Shown here: positions 1 through 12,511 of the stretch, in pieces
How the letters are laid out: every line of letters starts with the position of its first letter
How positions within the stretch are numbered: the first letter of the stretch is position 1
DNA from: Tubulanus polymorphus
Taxonomy: Eukaryota; Nemertea; Palaeonemertea; Tubulaniformes; Tubulanidae
Direction: 5' to 3'
NCBI RefSeq assembly: GCF_964204645.1
Contig: NC_134030.1
Span: forward strand, 2,395,855 to 2,459,854
DNA length: 64,000 nt
Made by a program: the position numbers and the translations under genes
The notes under the pieces: generated by a model
The model's database searches: none
What the model was told of the DNA's origin: nothing
The model's input: only the letters and a program-made list of their open reading frames with translations

Positions 1-2245
1 ACAAGAGAAGAGCAAATTCTACCCGACGTTAACATAAAAACTTCAGTTATATATATATATTCTTGGTAATTTGGTAAACCAATCGTCATCGGAATTCACA
101 CATGTCAATATGTATATATATAACATAATTTCAGCAGAGACAAGGCTTATGATTAATGTACAATCGATGCTGTATTAAAGAATGAATCGGTGCTACAAAG
201 TTTAGACACTTTTTATTGTCAATGTTACTGATTATTCGACGGGGACGCGTTTCTACGCCTATTAAACGTACGTAATTTCCCAAGAAACCAATTACAAACA
301 GTTTTATTCGCTCTAGTTTATAATTGAATTCAAACCGCAAAATAGAAATGTAACACTATCTGCAGAAAGCGGATATGGGGAATTCAAATCATCTGATGAA
401 ATATCATATTTTCTGTTCGAGTACGTGTGCTGACCAAATTAGGTCAATCGAAAATGCAAGACCGCGTTGTGATTGGTCTAGAGCCGGTGTATGCAAATAG
501 CCTACACTGTTGACTAACCACTGAGTGACGAGTGGGTTCGAGTCCTGCTGGTTGTGGGCAATATTTCAATGGTCGTGGTCCCGTCGTGAGGTTGAATGAA
601 CAACCACATTCAAACAAGCTAGATCATAGTCTGCAGTTGGCGAAAAGGCGGATGCCATGAACAAACAGGTCATACGCACACGTACGCTGATCAACCAGGT
701 ACGAATCCCGAAATTCCCGATATTAGTACCGCTCCTCTCGCTCGGGTAACAAAGTGACGCTCGCTTCCGTCGCAATCGACATTTCTCTAAACGTCAACAA
801 CAGGAAAAAAGCGCAAACACATTTAAGCGCATCGGATGTCAGAAAATATTCCACGTTTGAACGAGGCAAAGTAACCAACTAACTATGTGTTTCATATATA
901 TTTTAGCGCGCATATGCACGGAAAACCAATAATGCAAAGTTTACATTATAACTACCGATACTGGCAGCACTTTGCTGGTACTCAAGGGTTGTGCAGTAGT
1001 GTTCACATTGAGAGACTGCATGTTAAAATTCAAAATTGTCTATTATTTGAAAACCGGATATTTCCGTTTTGCATAAAATTATATACGTGTATGCTATATA
1101 ACAAAACTGGGAGTGAATGAGAACTTGACGACACGAACCTAGAGCTCATACGATTTTGTCTCTTGCATTTACAAATTCACGATCTCTCTTGAATTCTGTT
1201 TCATTCACAGAACGGGTCGTATCCGTCCGTGCCTAGTACCATCGGGGGGCTTTTTTACACTTTGCAGTGAATATTCCGCATAAATGTATTTTTGATTTTC
1301 TGAAGTGTAAACGTCGAGTATTCTGCGCGTCAAACCGTCTGCGGTGGCGCGTACGAAAGTGTGAGCGAAACTTTGCCGGGTACAAAGTGGAAAAATTATC
1401 GATAAAAGTACATAACTGTAATAGTTAACAGCCAAAACAAACACTGAAATTATCAGCATTATTGACAGATATACCTGTCCGTCCGTCAGTGTTACTAATG
1501 TAGGTGGGTACAATATCCGTTCAAGCATCTGTGTGGTAAAAATTGAAATAAAATACAAGTAAGAATTGAAATAGCTGCCGCGTTCACGCTTTATTATTTT
1601 GAACTTAGTTCGTTACAATTTAGAATGGACCAAGCGGCCGCACTAACTAATAGTCGTCATTAAATTGGTCACTTCCATTTTGGAACGGACCAATTGATAC
1701 CAGCCGGCCATTGTGAATAGAAACTTTACTTTTATTGCTCATCAGTAAAAAACTTTTAGTTATTTTTCGTTATTATGAATTTTTCTTTACTTGTCGATAT
1801 AAGCGAAGACCGATTTAAACCAAGGCCGCTAGAATTTTTATAGGGAATATATCGTATTTCATTGCGCACGCTTCATTCGATACGACAATCATATTCAGAA
1901 AAAAACCGTATCCACATTTTATAAAGATATATTTTTTTTAAACGCCTCGTCGGAATCTGTTCAGATAGAAACCCGACACGCTATATTTACATCAGTAACT
2001 CGTACTATGAAAATGATATATTTAGAAATGTCGAACTGTGGAGTGTCGTTACTTATAAAATAATCAATCGGCGCCAATTCAAAATAAAATACGCCCGGAT
2101 AAAATTAAAGCGACAGAGAAAGAATCGCCGCCGGTTCCGTTTTACAATTGGATTCAGTTGCGCTGAAAAACTGGGTTCGATTTTTCTGCTGGTATTTTTT
2201 TTTCTAATCGTATTTCTTCGATGAAATCTCGTAACACATACGACA
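1..2245. other. Non-coding stretch, no gene recognised
   Basis: I see no convincing exon or RNA gene here. Open frames are short, lack family motifs and have no splice context. A B-box-like sequence GGGTTCGAGTCC lies near 535-547, but no cloverleaf can be built around it. Short AT microsatellites (for example 48-60 and 110-122) are present. Confidence 0.6.
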
Positions 2246-2249
2246 GTGC

Positions 2250-2660
2250 GCTAAGGATGAGTGTGTTTCTTCGGTGAAAATATGGACGCATTGATGAAAC
2301 ACTCAGAGTCAGTGTTGTGACGATTTTATATAGAGAATCCCACACAAACGAAAGATGAAGTCCGAAAAGTGTTTCCTTCAAAGCTATTATTATTGATTCA
2401 ACGTTTCGACAATAACCCAAATAGTCATCTTCAGGAATACTACTGATTCATAGTCGAAACCTCGAATCAATGAATTATTAGCTTTAAGGAAACTTTTCAG
2501 ACTTCATCTTTCTCGTTAAAACAGTTTGGGATTCTTTGGACGCATGAAACAGGGGTATCTAGTTTACAGGCGTCGGGTGAAATACTCCGAGTCCGCGTTT
2601 TAACAATCTCCCAAAAAGGTTTCCTTTGGTTTATTCGACGTTTTCGGCATTAAGCCACAC
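2250..2660. repeat. Cluster of one repeat in inverted and direct copies
   Basis: An imperfect inverted repeat has a left arm at about 2334-2410 and a right arm at about 2453-2535. A further partial direct copy follows at about 2575-2655, sharing GAGTC, GTTTCCTT and a GACGTTT-type end with the left arm. Read on the minus strand, the spacer-side end gives CCTGAAGATGAC, a short stem-loop and GTCGAAACGTTG. That is the GATGA / stem / GAAAC layout also seen at 12.6, 18.0 and 19.4 kb. It is probably retroelement terminal debris; the class is uncertain. Confidence 0.5.
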
Positions 2661-2688
2661 ATCTTTTTTTTATGCTAAACTCTAAATA

Positions 2689-2823
2689 CAGTAAACCTCA
2701 CTTAAGTCAGACATGACTAACTCGGACTCATTTCCTGACTTCCTAACACTTTTTTCCACCCTTAGCTCGCAGTCCCAGTTCTATCGTAGTCCTAGTTTTT
2801 TCCCGAATCGGGGTGACGTGTTC
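2689..2823 (+). mobile_element. Possible pogo/Tigger-like transposon end, cut by the gap
   Basis: The 20 bases from 2689 (CAGTAAACCTCACTTAAGTC) resemble the terminal repeat of pogo/Tigger elements, which commonly read CAGT-AACCTC-TTAAGTC. The interior runs into the assembly gap and the other end is not seen, so only the terminal motif supports the call. Confidence 0.35.
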
Positions 2824-2923
2824 NNNNNNNNNNNNNNNNNNNNNNNNNNNNNNNNNNNNNNNNNNNNNNNNNNNNNNNNNNNNNNNNNNNNNNNNNNNNN
2901 NNNNNNNNNNNNNNNNNNNNNNN
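2824..2923. other. Assembly gap (100 N)
   Basis: Exactly 100 undetermined bases, typical of a scaffold gap of unknown true size. Open frames crossing it are artefacts. Confidence 0.99.
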
Positions 2924-4638
2924 GTATTTCGCGGCAAAAAAAAATTGCTTCGAAAAAAAGAAACGCCCTTTTGGAATACGAAACGCAATAATGAATCGAC
3001 GTTTCTGCATCGTGCGTGTACTGTTATAGTTCCATATATCATTCAAGTAGATAAAAAATGAATTTCTATATACAGAATCAATTTGTTCGGTATCCACATA
3101 TATATACACATAGATTTAAAAAAATACTTTCTCATCTGATAGGTAGCTATGAGTTCTTGAAACTTGAAAATTTAATTAGATAAAGAAAAACAAAGAAAAT
3201 TAAAATTCAAAAAAATTTAAAACTCTTTTGAAACAAGATTCGCTGCCCATTCTTACAACGAAATCGATAGAAAATCCCTGTCATACACTTTCCGAATAAA
3301 TTTGAATTCGAACTTGATACTTGAAAAAAGATTCGCTACGCATTCTTACAACGAAAATTGATTCACGGGAAATCGTGTGTCAATCAGTAAAAAAAAAGCG
3401 AACTATAACTTGTCCCTGAATTATCTGGTAACAAACCTGTCATCCCAGACACACGATACTGCGCCTTCCCGAAGAGAATCCACGTCCGATATCTGATGGT
3501 CCTCTGTAAGATTGTTGGTGACATTGACACATGTGTTTATCTATCGAGTTGTTTCCCACAAAACAGAACAAGTCGTAAATACATAAATCGTTGAGGACCT
3601 TACAGAAAATGGAGAGAAATCGAACGACAACAATATTCCGTCGTCCCCGCTCTCAATACGACGCATATCATATTGACTTTTTTTTAGTGACCGCTTCGCG
3701 TCAGAGCGACAGATACATGTGATTTACTGAGCTCTTCGGGTCCTGTTCCGAAAACGCTTTTGATGATGTCATTTATAACTGACGGATCGGATATGTTTAC
3801 ACAGATTTGTGATTGTTTTTACATCGATCGTCAGCACAAGATTTCTAAGGCTAAAAAATGATACCTTGTTGTTTTTCATTTATGCCGAGTTTAAAAGTTC
3901 ACTCGACCGGCCGCCTATCTCTACCCTTACTTTTATAGGAATCACGATCAAGCTAGCAATAACAGACCCGGCAGTTATAGAAAAAATGAACTAATTACAA
4001 ATTATATTGCGGTTTACATGATGATCCCGGCCGATCAGTAATAATAAGGTATAGCTGAAAATAACGATATAAATTCGATCATCTTGCACTCATTTTTTTA
4101 AACAAAGCCTCATTAAAATGAACGCGTTTTTCGATACCTATTTTTTCAAATTATTGGCAGAAATTAATAGGCATCTTTTTCGATAATGCTTTATACATGC
4201 AGCTTATATTGGTCGGCTCCTACGAATGCGTCAGGGCGTTTATTTCAGATTGAAATTGCATCAGTTGATTTCTAAAAAGTTGTCCAATAAAAACACTTTA
4301 CATCGTTTCCATTCGATCATTGTTCAGGCGCGGAGTCTTGTGGGCTTTGTACAAGACCTTCAACTTGTCCATTGCTTAATGAACTCTTATTCCAGATTAT
4401 TACTGTTTTATGTAACTTATTAACTTCCCTCGTTGGTAAGGACAAATTCATACTTGGAAATGCTGTAAAATGCATCCTATCCATCCACACATTTTCAAAT
4501 ACGTTGCCTTAATCGCTCATACGCCTCCAAATATGCCTTTGAAATCATCAAAAGTGCCGTCAAATGCGTCACAAGACCTTCCAAAGTATTACTTAGCTCC
4601 CCCTGAGATCGGATACACCAGTTATGGCTTAGATTTAA
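2924..4638. other. Non-coding stretch, no gene recognised
   Basis: AT-rich sequence with small local repeats: the phrase GATTCGCT-C-CATTCTTACAACG occurs twice, near 3237 and 3329. No exon with recognisable protein similarity was found on either strand. Confidence 0.55.
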
Positions 4639-4875
4639 TATCAGTCTAAGGTCCACATAGTTCTACCGCCAATTAAGAGAACTTTTCGATTTAAGTCACG
4701 ACGACCGTGGAACTGGGTTATTTACTTCATCGCGAAGGGGATGAAGTTTACAACATCGAGTCTCGATTCGACCATAATCGTTTTATTTATTTTGCTGAGA
4801 ATGAGAGATGAAGGTGTAGAAGTATTAATAGGTTACGTAGATGATTATCTGGCAGACGTAAAGCGCACTTGCTGA
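4639..4875 (+). pseudogene. Decayed reverse-transcriptase fragment (DIRS-like retroelement)
   Basis: A 78-codon open stretch ends at TGA 4873-4875. Near its end is the polymerase motif YVDD, codons 4834-4845, in the context GYVDDYL. Upstream, RFK is followed by a hydrophobic run and LLRMRDEG. This matches the usual order of RT blocks before the catalytic box: a LRF-W segment, then an -LR--G segment just before Y-DD. After several further stops the same frame gives LGFTLETP near 4900, resembling the LGF block downstream of Y-DD. The spacing there is shorter than usual, so an internal deletion is likely. There is no start codon and no flanking gag, RNase H or recombinase. DIRS/tyrosine-recombinase type is my best fit; another LTR-like class is possible. 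Confidence 0.5.
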
Positions 4876-5735
4876 CTTGATTAACTATTGGAGTAAGCAT
4901 TAGGATTCACACTTGAAACACCAGTCGCAATCAATTCAGCTTCGTTATGATGAAGTAAATATTAGCTTAATTAAGTATATATATATATACAAACATGTCT
5001 TCTTATATGCGCGGTCTGTAACCGGCTGGTGCCGTCGTTTATCATATTTACCGAATTGCCCATATGTTGTGTCCACACAATTGACTATTGAAATTCCCCG
5101 TCAAAGGGCCCCGCGAGGCTTGTGTAAGATAACGGTCACGCGATTCGACTTATATCTTAACGTGGTTGGGTTTGAATACTGAATTATCATCAGGAATCAA
5201 ACTACGAAACTGCGGAACTGGGTTCAGAACTGTAGTGTGTAATCATGATAAAACGCGCAGGGCCAGTTTTATAGACTAGTAGGCCTAATATCTTAAATCC
5301 GAAGTTCACTGAATTCATTTCAGTTGATTAGCCCCTGGTTTAAACAAAATATATACCAGTCTATCAAACTGGCGTCGGGAGCCTGAAAACAGGAGGAGTT
5401 TTGAAAGGCTGGTATTATCTTTGACTCGGGGCTAACTCGAATCTTTGCAATTGATAAGCCCTAAATTAAAGTTTACACCAGTTGAAACCGGGTGTAGGAC
5501 TCAATTCCACAGTCAATTGACGTTAGCCTTAAAAACGTAGGATATGAACCTATAACTGCTATCTCATATAGTTAAACTGAACCGGTGACTGTTAAAGCGG
5601 GTTCAGCGGGATCAACGTTTTCTAAATTCAGAATGTCACACGAGACGATCATGGACCACGTGTTTATCTGGGTGAAAACGTGACGACATGTCTAAACCAG
5701 CTGGCTACAGGTAGACTCCTCCAACTACATCTATA
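4876..5735. other. Non-coding stretch with degenerate repeat fragments
   Basis: No gene seen. Phrases such as TTGATTAGCCCCTGG (5326-5340) and TTGATAAGCCCTAAATT (about 5451-5467), each followed by CCAGT, look like two diverged copies of one short dispersed repeat. Confidence 0.45.
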
Positions 5736-6096
5736 GCCGCAATCACAGACCCGAGTGCATTCACACTGCGCTGTCAATAGCCGCCATTAAACGGAGACTA
5801 TTTGGGCCCGGGTCAAACCGGCCCGGATCAGAACCGAGTCTAATTTGGCCCGTGCCTAATAAGAGAGCGCGTTCACATCGATCATTTGATACTTCAATGT
5901 CACCGAAAAGATGCTGTGGCAAGTGAGGTGAATCACTTCCAGAACCAGTTAGCATTCATACGCAATAATTTGACCCCTGCTAAAATTTGTCACGGGCCAA
6001 CATTTTCCGTCGGCCCAAACTATTATCAAACAGGCATTGACCCAGTTGGCACCGTTTTGACCGGCCCATTCGGCTAATACACTTGTGTATCGCCGC
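5736..6096. repeat. Interspersed repeat family R, copy 1
   Basis: This copy is rich in GGCCCGGGTC and GGCCCGTGCC motifs and contains AGAGCGCGTTCACA and GATGCTGTGGCAAG, which recur in the same order at 20.6 and 29.4 kb. Its ends carry weak inverted similarity (GCCGCAATCACAGA against the reverse complement of TCTTGTGTATCGCCGC-like sequence), suggesting a short non-autonomous DNA transposon. At 5941-5945 it keeps AGAAC uninterrupted, the site occupied by another element in copy 3. Confidence 0.55.
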
Positions 6097-9000
6097 ACAG
6101 AAGGCTCCTCACGTGCCGCGTCCGTTCCGTGGTCCGTACAGTAAACCGCTTGAATAGATCGATAAATGTCTATTAATCGAGGTGACTTTTCTCACAATAA
6201 TCGTATCAGTCATGACTGTGTTGTCGTATAATTGATCCTGTTGCTCGACTAACCGGTAACTATTTCATGTGTAATTCAACAGATTGTCGTTTGGTTTTTT
6301 TCTGCGGCCCGTTCTGCGGCGGTTACAGACGCTTCACATACAATATCATAGTCGAAATGAGAAACCGACACCGTTGAAATATTACCCCTTAATTCAGGGA
6401 TGCATTTAGGAACCTCCGACGCTGCTATGGCAATCGAGGATTCCACGTATGGCACGCAAGGATCCGGCAGGCGTTACTCTATTGCGCTGCTGCGTTACAA
6501 TCGAGGACTCCGGGGATCACCACCAGGTGTCACTGGTGTGCTGTAGGACGTTACTAATCAACGAGAAAAATCCCACAATAAATTCAGCCAAAAATGAAAA
6601 GTTCTATAGTAAAAAGATATATATTTCGACAAACGTTTCGGTAGTAGTTACCCGGTCTACTGGGTTGCGTTCGAAATAACTTTAATTGATCCTGAACATT
6701 ATCCATTGTCGATCATATTGAGGGATATGTGTGATCAATAACTTTCAAGTTAGTTTTTTCTAATGAATTCACAATTCGGTTTTTTCATTGTCGGTTTCAC
6801 ATTCGTACCATATTGCACTCGACAGTGCTATTTCACGCGTTAAATTCTATTGTAATTTGTAACGCCGCAGTTCTTCACTGATATTTCAGCGTGATGTTTT
6901 TTTTCTCTCAAATACACAGGCTTTTAGATTATCGTAAAACGATATGGTATCGCGTTATAGTAGTTGGGCCGGTATGGCTGTATGTAGCTTACTGAATCCT
7001 GAATAAATACAGGCACGGGCGTGTGTTGAGGATACTTCAATTCATGGTTTGTGTTTGCGTATATACGCTGCTCGCTATAGTGACAATTCGATCTTGACGT
7101 CGAGTGCGCTCTTGACTAAAATATCAAATCGAATCCGCCATATGATACACGTATAAAGCGAGAATCAGGCAGCAGTCGCCTGAACACAGCTGAAAAAAAA
7201 CAGTTTTGTTTGCTGTTCTGAAGAGCAACACGGCAAACAATAAACCATTTTACAGTTCAGTCCATGCGCCATGTTTTTTGGGATGCCCACTGAGTCCGCG
7301 TTGTTGATTTCTTTCTAATTGAATTCTTCAATTTCGTTCCTATCATAGCCAAGAGTTCGTTACAGTCACGGCTTACATTTTAGATCACATGCTATGACCA
7401 TCTTAATTCTATAGCCAATCCAACAACGAAAAGATCGGTCTTTTGACAATTTTTGAACATAAATCATGACTAACATGCATCTGTACCCACTACTACCTAC
7501 TGGTCAGAATTACCTGGTGAATGAATAAATACTAGACTGATAATTGAAATTGTGATCACCAGTTTTTGAAGGCTGATTCCATAGTCGAGATTTTAATCCA
7601 ATCGATCAGACATTAGGCTGTTTGATTTGCTGCTGCTGCTATAGAACTGAGATGTTCTTAGACTGGTTTTGTCCTAAGGCCATGATCATAGAATCGGGAC
7701 TGGTTTTATAGATGAATGAGTATATTCTGATTCGGAGTGTCAGTATACACTGTGGAGTATGCACCAGCGCGGTTTGTACGGCGCTATATCTGTTTTACAT
7801 GGATACAAACACATGAAACAAATTGTAAAAGTAATTGTAATCGGGCGCTAGTTTTTATTTACGTCGTCGCCGGCGCAATTCGCGTCGTGTTAGATTTGGC
7901 AGGCTTTAAGCCGTCCTTGATGGGTACGGATTATTCCCCGGTGAAATAAGCCACAAGTCGAGAGAGAGAGACAAACGCGACAAGAGCGACAACACTCAGT
8001 GAGCCTGACGCAATATCATCCACACGCATACAAACGTATACAAAACTGTTTTGTGGGACTAATCTCAAACATGCAACACAATATTCAGGGCGTAAAAATT
8101 TTAAGAATTTTTGGGCTCCCGAAAATATTCTTTTAGGAACCTTCTTCTATCATAAAGGATATATATGTAGACGATTTAACGTATTAAAATCTTTTAAAAT
8201 CATCTCGTAAATGACAGTGGGGAATTCTCTCTGTCTCACCGTGCTCGAATTGTTTCATCGACGACCTGAGATTTCCGTACCGGTCACCATGTTTGGTCCA
8301 GTTAATCTTCAAGAACCTTAGTTTTCTGATGTACCGCAGAGCGACGGAGATCACTGTGGATACAACCACTTCCAGGACTGGATGAAGTTTTTTTTCACAC
8401 ATTCAGATCGGGAAAATGCCGTTTTCACAATCGTGGAAATTTTTCATAACTTCGGGTATGATAATTTGGTAAGGTTTGGTAATGTTCTGAAATATTGCGT
8501 TGTTATGTATCTGTTTTCAAAATTCTCTAGCTCAATCCGGGAGACTAATTGAATTCGATTCATATTCCGTGATTCGTGCGCGTGTTGATATTGACTGCGG
8601 ATAGTTATATTCGAATTTTAAGTCAACAGAAGAGTGTGAAACGGTGCCCTGGGAAAAACGCTCATTAACTATCATCATATTAACATCATTTTCAACAACG
8701 TGTTTGTTTTTTATATAGTATTTTCAAATAACTTTCGTAACGTCATTCACCAGTACTGTATAATTACTTATATATTGTGAAGGGTTCTTCTTTACGGTTC
8801 GTTTCGTGGTTCTTCGATATCTGATATTTTCTTCTTTTTTTCTTTACTTGAAAACATCAGTTCTATCAGTTGTTAAAAAGACGCTGTTTGAAGTATTAGT
8901 AAATTAGTAAACTTTCACGTCGTATTTCGATAAGACTGCGCGACGAACAATGGAAGCCGATCATGGTATTTCACATATAGGCTACACCGTACGCGCCACG

Positions 9001-10387
9001 TGTAGGCGTTTATGCAGTAAAGTCGCTTAATTAGCACTCTCTCATTCACTTAACTTATTAGTTCTAAAATACTTGTAGCGAGCGTATTGATCTCCAACGT
9101 GCTTCCCAGAAACATCATCAGACCTATACGCGTATATATATATATATACAGATATGCGTTCAAAGCGATACATATTAAAGGTGCTGACGATGAGCCTGCG
9201 AACGGGTGAAGTTTGTCTATTTGTCTACGGTGAAGATATCGCTGGGAATTGCGGATCTAATTGGTATACAGGTATGAGAATTGGGTATTAATGGAACGCA
9301 CCGAGTCAACATACTCTGAAATACCGTAGAAATGATAAGATAGAGAGAGAGAAAGAGAGAAGAACTCATCGTGGAATATTGCGAGCTGGTTGTTAATTAT
9401 CGGCCGTATTTTCGACCAATAGACCACAGCAGATACATCTACGTATACGGGTTGATTCCTGGTTATTAATTAACCGAAGATTAATGATGAATACCGAACA
9501 AAATAACGTGATTTGCCCGTCGTTGATTGAGTTACTGGTCAACATAGCTCCGGGCTCCAGTCGCTCTGCAGTCATTGACTTACGTCACTAATAAGTGCAA
9601 CTTCGCAACTCGCCTCATAGTTTGAAGCCGCCGTAAAGAATTATCCCAGAACTAATGTATATATATAAACGTTCGAGGTTCAATGTATTGTTTTTATAAA
9701 TGGCTTTGCTTACAATGTTTACAATGGTTTGTGTATATTCTGTCTCAGGTAAGAATGTGGTGCGAGTCTTTCAACTTCACTTTCGTCCAGCGTCTCATTT
9801 TTCAATATTTTCTATTAACCTATATACGTACTTCCTTTTGTAAATTATTTCGTCAATAAAATATGATGATGATCATTATAAGACTGATCTCAAAGCTAAG
9901 CCCTGAAGCCTGTAATTTGACCCGGGGCTGTTATAGTTGTGGGGTCAACATTTTGTCCCATGCGTCAGTTGCATAGTCAATGCTTAACCGTAAAACCTGT
10001 CTAAGACCTTCTTAGTTCTATAGCCAATTTAACAACCATGGCCATAGTTCGAGACTGAAGTCACATAGTGGTCTTAAATCTGAAGACTGGTCGAAAATTG
10101 TTAGATTGATTATAGAACTAAGTTGGGTTTAGACTGGTCTTATGACTATTTATGGTCATCACAGTACAATCGTGTGTCGCAGAAGTTTTGTTTTTTAACT
10201 AACCAGGTACAAGCAGCACATACACAATATCGACACTACCGTATATACATATACATAGAATCCTTCAGTTTGTAAGTTGCAACATGTGCAACTTATTGAC
10301 GGAAATATCTTTGTTAAAACAATTGATGCACACGATGACATTACAACTGTCTGCCCCTCTTCCTGTGTATACTTTATTGGGATATAC
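6097..10387. other. Non-coding stretch, no gene recognised
   Basis: No exon with recognisable similarity. It contains diverged copies of dispersed repeats. One includes AGAGCGACGGAGATCACTG and CCAGGACTGG (about 8313-8400), also seen at 40.7 kb and, more weakly, 44.5 kb. Another is built on AGACTGGTCTTA with TATAGAAC (about 7570-7690 and 10000-10150), related to the 47-bp tandem array at 41.7 kb. A small TA tract lies at 9133-9150 and a GA tract at 9341-9359. Confidence 0.5.
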
Positions 10388-10600
10388 GTATGTTCCCTCT
10401 CACTCTCTTTCTCTCTCTCTCTCTCTCCCTATACCTGTGCTTTATCTCGGATGAATGTATTTTCCCTCTCACTCTCTCTCTCTCTCTCATCATCTTCTTT
10501 CCCCACTCGCTCTCTCTGTCCTTCTCTCGCCTCTCTTCTCCCCCACCATATCTCTCCTCTCCCCCACCCTATCTCTCTTCATTCCCCTTCTCACTCCCTA
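10388..10600. repeat. CT-rich low-complexity tract
   Basis: Runs of CTCTCT interleaved with CCCTCTCACT and CCCCCACC phrases. The Ser/Leu/Pro-rich frames in all three phases come from composition and are not evidence of a gene. Confidence 0.9.
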
Positions 10601-11689
10601 TCTGACCCCCTGTCTACAGGCCTACATCATAAGTCGTAAAAACAGGGATATTCAATTATTGAAACATAAGCTACTTCAGTTTTCAAACATATTACATGTA
10701 AAAATGTCCTGGAACAAGTTAATTGAGATATTGAGATATTCGACTGATTTTCATATTTCCAGCCCCAGTGTTTTATCATGTATAGGTTCTGTAGTGCTTT
10801 GCGCAGCCGTTGAAAATTTTAGATGAACAAATAAATGAAATAGGCTATTATTGAGTCACGTGACTAAGTTAGGATCGAAACTTCGCTATATACGCAGACA
10901 AGTCAAATATAGGAAAATCACGTGACCGCTAGGATGGGGTCTCGTCCTCGTGTTGTACTTTTGAAGAAGTAACGCTCCGAAAATATCCAATTTTCGAAAG
11001 TATCAATGTCGACAAATTTGACTTTTTAACGATCTGTGCCTTGACAAAAAATTCAACCTCAACCGCGTGAAGGCTGCGAGGCTCCGGAATCCGAGCGAGT
11101 TTAACCCGTGATAGATTTGCAAGCAGCAAAAACAGAAAGTTCAGACTTTACGTCAAAATTATGATGAATCAAACAGTTTCCTAAGAATCTTTGAATGTAA
11201 GCTTTTTCTTTGCATATCCGAAAATGAGTTTTCTTCAATGTGAGGGATCGGGTTGCCCTTTTAATTGTAATAATGTACCCTATTTGGGGGAGGGGTGTAG
11301 CCCTACCTAACCGTGGACCCTAGATCCACCTCTGCCGTCGTCATACATTCAAACTATTTTTTCAGACGGCTCAATTCCGCGTTGGTTAAATCAAGATTTT
11401 CTATACAAAACGCGCTGATTTGTCTGAAACACGCGAGTGAACCATACAGACAACAATGAACCTTTTAACTTTCTACTGTTTTCAGAGAGATTAGAAATCT
11501 AAAAATATTCCGACTTACCGAATTCTGTCGTGATGTGTTTTTTTTTTTAAATCCAACAAAATACAACTAGAAATCAGCGTCAAATCTTTCTCTAATTCAT
11601 AACGTAATATTCTCGATTTCGAGCCCCTGAGACAACATCGGATTCAACGCCGCGCACGATTGAGTTTAGTTGTGAAACTGATGCTGAAT
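10601..11689. other. Non-coding stretch with a possible transposon end
   Basis: No exon recognised. Near 11312-11333 the minus strand reads CAGAGGTGGATCTAGGGTCC, a typical hAT-type terminal sequence. No partner end was found, so it is a candidate solo end only. Confidence 0.4.
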
Positions 11690-11835
11690 TCAAACGGGTA
11701 TCGTTCGCTCGCGCCGTCGCTTTCCGGATGAGGTTCGCTTGCGTTGTGATGATTGGTCGATCGAGTCAGCGAGAGTGGTAAGTAACATCTGTAACAGTCG
11801 TGCTAGCGGCGGCGGCGGCGGCGAGGTGAGTGTAG
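11690..11835 (+). promoter_or_regulatory. Possible CpG-rich promoter / non-coding first exon
   Basis: A local GC- and CpG-rich island in AT-rich surroundings, with an inverted CCAAT box (GATTGG, 11750-11755) and a (GGC)n run at about 11806-11822. Two good donor sites are present: GTAAGT at 11778-11783 and GAG|GTGAGT with the intron starting at 11826. This is the strongest first-exon-like signature in the left 43 kb, but no downstream coding exon was recognised, so the gene it would serve is unknown or outside the window. Confidence 0.3.
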
Positions 11836-12511
11836 CGACCAGCTCGCCCGACTCGCTTAGCCGTGAAAAATGCTTCGTCCTTGTGAACGTTCTAAACGCG
11901 TGAAGAATCTCTCAACAAAATTAGATCCCGGAAAAATTTCTCGATTTTTTTTTAAATTTTCATTCATCGTAATTGAAATGACGTATTTCTGCGACGATCC
12001 AATTCTATTCTGTTGCGAGTTAACTTTCACTTAAAATTATTTCCACTAAGTCAAATCTTAACCCACAACTATTGAACCGGATCCTGATTCTAACTAACAA
12101 TATTATGAAGCTTTTCCCAGGATCCTGCTCCTCAGTCTCCAATGAGTGAGTTATCTTTGATTCGAATTGAAAACTCACAACTGTGGAACTGGGTTGCTGA
12201 ATATCATCTCCAAGAATTAGTTGTTCTAGAATTCTATTTCGAAACGAAATTATATAAAGATCCCACTAATCGGAAATGAAAGTAAAACTTAATTTTTTTT
12301 AACCATAGATTTTATTTTCTTTATACATAATCATACTTGATAACGTGACAAATTCTAATTCTCCACAAATCGTCCAAGGACATTATATGTGGTTGAAATA
12401 ATGAAACTAGTTGTCAGTTAGAACGTGACTTCGATAAACATTGGAAATGACCTAATCTTTTTTATTCTAAGAGTTAAATTCGTAGAGTAGCCGTGTTAAC
12501 CAGGTTTAAAA
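11836..12511. other. Non-coding stretch with GGATCC/GTGGAACTGG dispersed repeats
   Basis: Carries fragments such as GGATCCTGATTC and TGTGGAACTGGGTT that recur at 13.3-13.7, 16.1-16.3 and 24.3 kb in both orientations. No exon recognised. Confidence 0.45.

Noticed and set aside
455-560. Possible tRNA gene with GGGTTCGAGTCC
   Set aside because: No A box at the right distance and no pairing acceptor stem could be found.
2713-3109. Frames spanning the N run
   Set aside because: They cross an undetermined gap and cannot be interpreted.
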